The position numbers and the translations under genes are program-made. The notes under the pieces were generated by a model. It was not told the DNA's origin. It saw nothing but the letters and a program-made list of their open reading frames with translations, and searched no databases. Below are positions 14,893 through 19,429 of a DNA stretch of 19,429 nt, one piece after another (within the stretch, counting starts at the first letter, position 1; the number at the start of each line of letters is the position of its first letter). The stretch is taken from contig MGNS01000154.1 in the NCBI GenBank assembly GCA_001795165.1, positions 7,218-26,646 of the forward strand, given 5' to 3'. The stretch comes from Chloroflexi bacterium RBG_16_57_11 (GTDB taxonomy: Bacteria > Chloroflexota > Anaerolineae > Anaerolineales > UBA4823).

Positions 14893-16465
14893 TTTGTTTC
14901 CCGCCTCCTTTGCGAATTTCTTCCAAGGGGGTGCCAGTCATCATCTGTCCAACGGTATCCAGGTCGGCTTCGCGCACTTCACCCATCAGCTTGCCCTCAT
15001 AGATCACCAAAACGCGATCGCTCAAGGAGAAAAGCTCTTCAAGCTCTTCGGAGATGAGCAAGATGGCAGCGCCAGTTTCACGCTGGGTTAATAGCAGGCG
15101 GTGCACGCCTTCGATTGCGCCCACGTCCAGCCCACGCGTGGGCTGGACGGCGACGATCATCTTGGGCTGCCCGGAGAATTCACGCGCCAGGATCACGCGC
15201 TGCAGGTTCCCACCGGACAGCAAGCGTACCGGGGTCTCTACTTTCGGCACAATAATATCATAGGTCTCTTTCAGCTCTTGCGCGAAGCGTGTGGCGGTCA
15301 TCATATCCAGGATCCAGCCACGCGAGATGGGCGCCTTGCGATATTTTTTCATGATGACGTTATCGGTCACGCTCAGGTTTGGCGAGCTGCCCACACGGTT
15401 GCGATCTTCGGGCACGTAAGCCAGGCCACGCTCAATGCTATACAGGCTGCCTTGATTGCAGATCACTTCCCCGTTCAATTCTACGCAGCCTTCGGTGCAG
15501 CGCCGAAGCCCGGTGATCACCTGCGATAGCTCGTTTTGGCCATTCCCGGCGACGCCGGCAAGTCCGACCACCTCGCCGGCGCGGACATCAAAGGTGACCC
15601 CGCGTAAAGCGGGTAAACCTTTGTCATTATCGGCATGGATATTGGCGACGCTGAGGACGATCTCGCCCGGCTCCAGTTGTTTCTTGTCCACGTGGAAAAC
15701 CACATCGCGCCCGACCATCAGGCGCGCCAGCTCCTGGCGAGTCATCTCGCCGATCGGCTGACCCCCCGCGGTTACTTTTCCTTTGCGCAGGACGGTAATC
15801 CGGTCAGCGATGGCAGTGACCTCTTGCAGCTTATGGCTGATGAAGATGATCGATTTGCCTTCGGCGATCATCGAGCGCAATGTAGCAAACAGACCATCAA
15901 TTTCCGATGGAGCCAGAACCGCAGTTGGTTCATCCATAATCAACACTTCGGCGCCCCGGTAGAGCATCTTCAACAGCTCAACGCGCTGTTGCTCGCCGAC
16001 CGATAGCTGCCAGATTTTTGCACTCGGGTCCACCTTCAAGCCAAAGCGATCCCCCAGATCGCCGATGACCTGGTCGTATTCTTTCAGGCGCATGCGAAAG
16101 CGCGGTTTGTCCAACCCAAGCAGGATATTTTCAGTGACTGTTTGCGTGGGCACCAACATAAAATGTTGGTGTATCATGCCAATGCCCGCCTGGATGGCGT
16201 CGCGCGGTGAAACGAAGTTGACCGGGCGACCTTTGACCAGGATCGTGCCGGATTCCTGGCGATACAATCCAGCCAGCACGTTCATCAGCGTGCTTTTTCC
16301 CGCACCATTTTCACCTAGCAGCGCATGGATTTCGCTCTTGCGCAGGTCAAAATCGACATTTTCATTGGCCAACACGCCCGGAAAGCGCTTGACGATCTTA
16401 CGCATCTCCACGACAGGCGGGGCTTCCATAGCAGATGGCGAGGGAACCTCCGGTTGTTGCACCAT
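14885..16465 (-). CDS. Double-domain ABC ATPase of BMP/nucleoside transporter
   Basis: 526 residues with two ABC domains. The first has Walker A 'GENGAGKST' at 51-59, Q-loop 'IGMIHQHFMLVPT', signature 'LSVGEQQRVELLK' and Walker B 'VLIMDEPTAVL'. The second has the degenerate Walker A 'GVAGNGQNELSQV', signature 'LSGGNLQRVILA' and 'IVAVQPTRGLDVGA', where Gln replaces the usual Walker B Asp-Glu. This pattern is standard for the sugar/nucleoside subgroup (MglA, YufO, RnsB), so the second site is expected to be catalytically weak. It powers uptake through the two permeases. ATG 16465 is only 3 nt from an AGGAGG on the minus strand; an in-frame ATG at 16429 is an alternative. A strong stem-loop lies just upstream. 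Confidence 0.94.
   Translation of the reverse strand: MVQQPEVPSPSAMEAPPVVEMRKIVKRFPGVLANENVDFDLRKSEIHALLGENGAGKSTLMNVLAGLYRQESGTILVKGRPVNFVSPRDAIQAGIGMIHQHFMLVPTQTVTENILLGLDKPRFRMRLKEYDQVIGDLGDRFGLKVDPSAKIWQLSVGEQQRVELLKMLYRGAEVLIMDEPTAVLAPSEIDGLFATLRSMIAEGKSIIFISHKLQEVTAIADRITVLRKGKVTAGGQPIGEMTRQELARLMVGRDVVFHVDKKQLEPGEIVLSVANIHADNDKGLPALRGVTFDVRAGEVVGLAGVAGNGQNELSQVITGLRRCTEGCVELNGEVICNQGSLYSIERGLAYVPEDRNRVGSSPNLSVTDNVIMKKYRKAPISRGWILDMMTATRFAQELKETYDIIVPKVETPVRLLSGGNLQRVILAREFSGQPKMIVAVQPTRGLDVGAIEGVHRLLLTQRETGAAILLISEELEELFSLSDRVLVIYEGKLMGEVREADLDTVGQMMTGTPLEEIRKGGGKQNV
15124..15149. repeat. Perfect 26-bp palindrome inside the ABC ATPase gene
   Basis: Arm 15124-15136 reads CGTCCAGCCCACG and arm 15137-15149 is its exact reverse complement, with no spacer. 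On the minus strand it encodes most of the conserved 'VQPTRGLDV' motif of the second ABC domain. In RNA it could fold into an 11-bp GC-rich stem with a 4-nt loop. Confidence 0.9.
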
Positions 16466-16498
16466 GTTCCTCCTGTGGTTTTGTTGAGCCAGTTAATA

Positions 16499-16543
16499 GG
16501 GGCCAGAATTTCCGGGGCCTAAGCCCCTGGAAATTCTGGCCCC
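16499..16543. other. Strong intergenic stem-loop between binding-protein and ATPase genes
   Basis: Arms 16499-16518 and 16523-16543 pair over 20 bp with a single bulged T and a 4-nt loop (16519-16522). It begins 14 nt after the binding-protein stop on the minus strand and ends 33 nt before the ATPase start. No T-run follows, so a simple intrinsic terminator is unlikely. The position suits an RNA element that protects the upstream lipoprotein message from 3' decay or partly blocks read-through, giving excess binding protein over the membrane components. Confidence 0.75.
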
Positions 16544-16557
16544 GAGAACGCTTAGGT

Positions 16558-17844
16558 TTACGGGTTCAACTTGGGGAGCTCGGCGGTGATGCCATCGGCC
16601 CACCAGTACATGCAGTACTCGCACTCCAGGCCGGGCGCGCCGGGCGGGAATTGATCCAGATCAGCCTGGACCATCTTTTCGCCGGCAGGGACGATCACCG
16701 TGCCTTTATTGTCCTTAATCTCGCCAGCGAAGACGTCGAAGCGGGTAAACTCACCAGCCAGCATTTTCGCCATGGTGTCCTTCACCTCGGCGATTACTTC
16801 GGGCGGCAAATCCTTCAAACCCGCGGTCAGCTCCTGGCCTTCCATCAGCCCGAACAGACCCAGACCACTGCTATCGGCGTCGAAGTAATCCCAGCCGATT
16901 TTATAGGTGTCGTCGATCAAGCCCTGAGCGATCTTGGCATACACAGGACCCCAATTCCAGTACGGGGCGGTCAGGCAGCGCTCGACCTTGCAGGAGCCAG
17001 ACCAGTCATAGGTGATGCCCCATTTGCCTTTTTCTTGCGCCACATCGGCGACTGCCGGGGTGTCAGCACCGGTAAAGACCACCTGAGCGCCGGCATCGAA
17101 CAATGAAGCTGCGGCTTCCTTCTCGACGATCGGGTCGTGCCAGGTGTTGATCCAGCGCACGTCCATGGTGCACTCCGGGCAGGCCTTCTTCATGCCCAGG
17201 GCAATGGCGTTACCCAGGCGAATTTCTTCCGGGATTGGGAAGGTGGCCATATAACCGATCTTGGGGTTGCCATCGGCCTTGGCACGCGCTCCGGCGAGCA
17301 TACCAGCCAGATATTTCATGTCTTCCATGGCGCCGAACAAATTACCGAAGTTGGTGCCGTTGGACTTATACCCGCTGATATGGACGAAGGACGAATCAGG
17401 GAACTCTTCCGCCACTGTCTCCATCGGATCCATGTAGCCGAAAGAGGTGCCCAGGATCATATCAAAACCCTTGCGGGCCAGGCTGCGGAAGACCTGTTCC
17501 GAGTCGGCGCCTTCGGGCACATTCTCGATGTACGCGGTGTGAACATTGGGGACATTTTGCTGGACATATTCCAGGCCTTCGTAGTGGGCTTGTGACCAGC
17601 CGCCATCGTCATGCGGTCCGATCAGGACCATGGCAATATTGAATTTACCGTCTTGAATTTCCGGAATTTGGAAGCCACCGGTTTCTTCTGCCGGGGCAGG
17701 CTCTTCCGTCATGACTGGTTCGGCGGGCGCTGTAGGCTCTTGTGGAGCCGCTGTTGGGGCTGGCGTAGGTGATGCACAGGCAGACAGCACCATGACCAGG
17801 ACGATCAACAGAGACATCAGACGCCATAAGATGTTGGTTTTCAT
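16558..17844 (-). CDS. BMP-family substrate-binding lipoprotein of nucleoside/purine ABC transporter
   Basis: 428 residues, somewhat longer than typical BMP proteins. A lipoprotein signal runs to the lipobox 'VLSAC' (lipidated C23), followed by a Pro/Thr/Ala/Glu-rich linker to about residue 58, a style common in Chloroflexota. The BMP domain starts 'KFNIAMVLIGPHDDGGWSQAHYEGLEYVQQ'. It continues with 'ARKGFDMILGTSFGYMDPMETVAEEFPDSSFVHISG', 'GAMEDMKYLAGMLAGARAK', 'IGYMATFPIPEEIRLGNAIALGMKKACPEC', 'WINTWHDPIVEKEAA' and 'GEIKDNKGTVIVPAGEKM'. BMP proteins bind nucleosides or related ligands outside the membrane. Three close cysteine pairs are unusual. ATG 17844 has GAGGAG upstream. It heads the transporter gene set. 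Confidence 0.93.
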   Translation of the reverse strand: MKTNILWRLMSLLIVLVMVLSACASPTPAPTAAPQEPTAPAEPVMTEEPAPAEETGGFQIPEIQDGKFNIAMVLIGPHDDGGWSQAHYEGLEYVQQNVPNVHTAYIENVPEGADSEQVFRSLARKGFDMILGTSFGYMDPMETVAEEFPDSSFVHISGYKSNGTNFGNLFGAMEDMKYLAGMLAGARAKADGNPKIGYMATFPIPEEIRLGNAIALGMKKACPECTMDVRWINTWHDPIVEKEAAASLFDAGAQVVFTGADTPAVADVAQEKGKWGITYDWSGSCKVERCLTAPYWNWGPVYAKIAQGLIDDTYKIGWDYFDADSSGLGLFGLMEGQELTAGLKDLPPEVIAEVKDTMAKMLAGEFTRFDVFAGEIKDNKGTVIVPAGEKMVQADLDQFPPGAPGLECEYCMYWWADGITAELPKLNP

Positions 17845-18125
17845 ACTTGCTTCTCCTCAAAGGATGTTGGGTTAATTTAGGTTCTATACACTAGATCAGT
17901 AAAAATATGATTGTTATGTTTCAGGAAGGTTGCCTCCTTTCTGGTTTTATTAAGGTTTTCAATGAATGTGCAAGGTAACCAAATACACAACGCTCCACAG
18001 ATTTTATCGCTCCTCCTTGGACATTATGCTAAGCATACAACAAGAAGTGATACGCGTCTATAGCCTTCTTTCCTGTATTCCTCATGATTTATGAATGGTA
18101 AATCCTGTTTTCGATAATCTTCTTC
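17845..18125. promoter_or_regulatory. Intergenic leader between gntR and the BMP transporter operon
   Basis: No protein gene of normal size is seen in these 281 bases, which are AT-richer than the surroundings. Contents: a 13-bp palindrome at 18025-18037; GATTTA/TAAATC arms at 18086-18091 and 18099-18104; minus-strand AAGGAGGA at 18011-18018; minus-strand AAAGGAGG at 17933-17940; and a possible 25-codon minus-strand frame from GTG 17998 to TGA 17921. The minus-strand CATAAT at 18023-18028 is a possible -10 but lacks a good -35. I found no match to known purine riboswitch cores. A promoter for the transporter operon is expected here. Confidence 0.5.
18025..18037. promoter_or_regulatory. Palindrome TATGCTAAGCATA, candidate GntR operator
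   Basis: Perfect 6-bp arms around a single central base. It lies between the regulator gene and the transporter operon, where a local GntR protein would be expected to bind, and it overlaps a minus-strand CATAAT. Assignment to this regulator is inference from position and symmetry. Confidence 0.4.
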
Positions 18126-18857
18126 CTATGATCCGTTTGCCCTTACCAGGCGCCTCACCACATGGAAGCGAAAGTAACCCGGTAAGAAAAAGCTTTGCGA
18201 CCGGTCGATGACCTGGCTGTCGGTTGTGAATAACTCCGCAACAAAACACAGCAAGACATCGCCACGCTGGATCCCCAGGGCGCGTGCCACCCGCGGTGGG
18301 GCGGATACGGCGTTGATTTCTGTTCGGGAGGCCAGTATTGGTGGTTGACCGCGGGACAACAGAAAATCCAGAATCGATCCACGGAAATCGGCTTGAAATT
18401 CATCCGCTGTGATGAAATTTGCCGGCAGGGTATCGACAAGGAACGCAACCGGCCGTCCCTCGGCCAGGATTGTGCACGAGATACACAAAACCTCGCTGCC
18501 AGGCGGTGCATTCAGGGAAAGGCATTCATCAGAGTCGGGAATGCGCTTTTCGAGGGTCAGGTTGCCAATATCAACCGAAAGCCCGCTGCGCTGCGCCATT
18601 GTCTCGATGCTCTCCAGAACCTCCAGGCCGCTTTCCAGGACGCGCGGCGGCTGGTTCACATACGTCCCGGAACCCTGTTTACGGCGGATGATCCCTTGGG
18701 TCTCGAAGGCTCGCATCGCCTCGCGCAAGGTAGCGCGTGAGACATTAAGTTGTTCGGCCAGGAATGGCTCGGAAGGCAGGCGTTCGCCAGGCTGCGTCTC
18801 GGTGATGATGTGCAGCAATTGGTCGTGCAATCGTTGTGCGACTGATGTCTGAGACAT
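18126..18857 (-). CDS. GntR-family transcriptional regulator, HutC/UTRA type
   Basis: About 243 residues from ATG 18857, preceded by AAGGA at 18864-18868; the longer reading from 18872 lacks this support. The N-terminal winged helix-turn-helix contains 'ERLPSEPFLAEQLNVSRATLREAMRAFETQGIIRRKQGSGTYV', the standard GntR pattern. The rest (about 75-243) fits a UTRA ligand-binding domain, with 'VLCISCTILAEGRPVAFLVDTLP', 'SILDFLLSR' and 'ALGIQRGDVLLCFVAELFTTDSQVIDRSQSFFLPGYFRFHVVRR'. UTRA regulators are usually repressors released by a small effector. It lies between adenine deaminase and the BMP transporter, so a purine, nucleoside or related metabolite is a reasonable effector guess, and the transporter promoter a likely target. 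Confidence 0.92.
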   Translation of the reverse strand: MSQTSVAQRLHDQLLHIITETQPGERLPSEPFLAEQLNVSRATLREAMRAFETQGIIRRKQGSGTYVNQPPRVLESGLEVLESIETMAQRSGLSVDIGNLTLEKRIPDSDECLSLNAPPGSEVLCISCTILAEGRPVAFLVDTLPANFITADEFQADFRGSILDFLLSRGQPPILASRTEINAVSAPPRVARALGIQRGDVLLCFVAELFTTDSQVIDRSQSFFLPGYFRFHVVRRLVRANGS

Positions 18858-18863
18858 AGTAGA

Positions 18864-18868
18864 TCCTT
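18864..18868 (-). promoter_or_regulatory. Shine-Dalgarno site fixing the gntR start
   Basis: Reads AAGGA on the minus strand, 6 nt before ATG 18857. It supports that start over the codon at 18872, which would be upstream of the site. Confidence 0.6.
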
Positions 18869-18906
18869 GCAATCTAGGCCAGTTGTGCGGCGAGCCTCAT
18901 ACAGCA

Positions 18907-19429
18907 TTACCCTTTTTCTAGAACGGGAATGAAATCAAAGCGCGTGACATCCACCAAGCCGAGATCGGAGATACGCAATTCCGGAATAACCACCAGGGCC
19001 AGCAGGCTTAATTGCATATTGGGGTTGTTTAAGCTACAACCACAAGCGCGAAAGCCATCCAGCACACCGGCAGCCTGGTGCGCTACGCTCTCGGCAGGTT
19101 GGTTCGACATCAACCCGGCGATTGGTAGCGCGACCTTTCCAATGATTTGCCCCTCCTTTACGACGATTTGACCTCCGCCTATCTCTGCAAGCTGGTTCAC
19201 TGCCAGGGCCATGTTTTCTTCATCCGTCCCTACAACGATCATCTGGTGGCAATCATGAGCCACCGTAGAGGCAATCGCACAACGGGCGTTGAATTGAAAA
19301 CCCTTCACTAAACCGATCTGCACCTTACCGGTAGACCGATGGCGCTCGACCAGCCCGATTTTTGCCAGGTCCCGATCCATATCGACTTTAACTTCACCGT
19401 CCACTGGATCGACCGTCATTCGAAGATGG
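18907..19429 (-). CDS. ade: Adenine deaminase, C-terminal fragment
   Basis: The frame is open to the right edge of the window and stops at 18907, so about 174 C-terminal residues are seen and the metal-binding amidohydrolase domain lies outside. Diagnostic stretches are 'CAIASTVAHDCHQMIVVGTDEENMALAVNQLAEIGGGQIVV', 'LPIAGLMSNQPAESVA' and 'LLALVVIPELRISDLGLVDV', in the order found in bacterial adenine deaminases (AdeC). The enzyme converts adenine to hypoxanthine and ammonia in purine salvage. It precedes gntR in the same direction with a 49-nt gap, so the two may be co-transcribed, and it supports a purine-related role for the downstream BMP transporter. Confidence 0.92.
   Translation of the reverse strand, partial: HLRMTVDPVDGEVKVDMDRDLAKIGLVERHRSTGKVQIGLVKGFQFNARCAIASTVAHDCHQMIVVGTDEENMALAVNQLAEIGGGQIVVKEGQIIGKVALPIAGLMSNQPAESVAHQAAGVLDGFRACGCSLNNPNMQLSLLALVVIPELRISDLGLVDVTRFDFIPVLEKG

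Noticed and set aside
14885..16465. Degenerate Walker motifs in the second ABC domain as a sign of gene decay
   Set aside because: Loss of the canonical second-site residues, including Gln in 'VQPTRGLD', is normal for MglA/YufO/RnsB-type double ATPases.
17845..18125. Purine-type riboswitch in the BMP leader
   Set aside because: None of the conserved core segments of purine or preQ1 riboswitches could be recognised by eye on the minus strand; a covariance-model search would settle it.

Overview
The window comes from a bacterium of moderately high GC content. The best fit is the Chloroflexota (Anaerolineae-like). The pointers are the Pro/Thr/Ala-rich linker after the lipobox of the substrate-binding protein, the SWIM-SNF2 helicase and the mix of gene families. 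No rRNA or marker gene is present, so this assignment is an inference. Nearly all the DNA is coding. There is no tRNA, CRISPR array, insertion sequence or phage gene.

Region 1 (1-2792) starts with the C-terminal end of a URO-D/MtaA-like protein on the + strand. A three-gene leftward operon follows: a VOC-fold protein, a KDPG/KHG-type aldolase and an enolase-superfamily sugar-acid dehydratase. Together these look like a sugar-acid route that ends in pyruvate.

Region 2 (2793-6065) is a tight rightward operon for a thiamine-diphosphate 2-oxoacid (or acetoin-type) dehydrogenase: E1 alpha, E1 beta and E2. No E3 gene is adjacent. It diverges from region 1 across a short AT-rich intergene that holds two TATAAT hexamers and an inverted repeat.

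Region 3 (6087-10459) has two leftward genes: a 1.1-kaa SWIM-SNF2 ATPase and a membrane-anchored family 2 glycosyltransferase.

Region 4 (10623-19429) is leftward throughout. It holds adenine deaminase (cut by the window edge), a GntR/UTRA regulator, and a BMP-type nucleoside/purine ABC transporter (lipoprotein, double-ATPase, two permeases). An endonuclease/exonuclease/phosphatase-fold protein and threonine synthase follow downstream. The first six genes make a coherent purine or nucleoside uptake and salvage locus; the last two may share its transcript.

No clearly new defence or mobile system was found. The points most worth checking are a perfect 26-bp palindrome inside the ATPase gene, a strong stem-loop between the binding-protein and ATPase genes, a cysteine-bearing 7-residue tandem duplication inside threonine synthase, and candidate operators in the two main intergenic regions.
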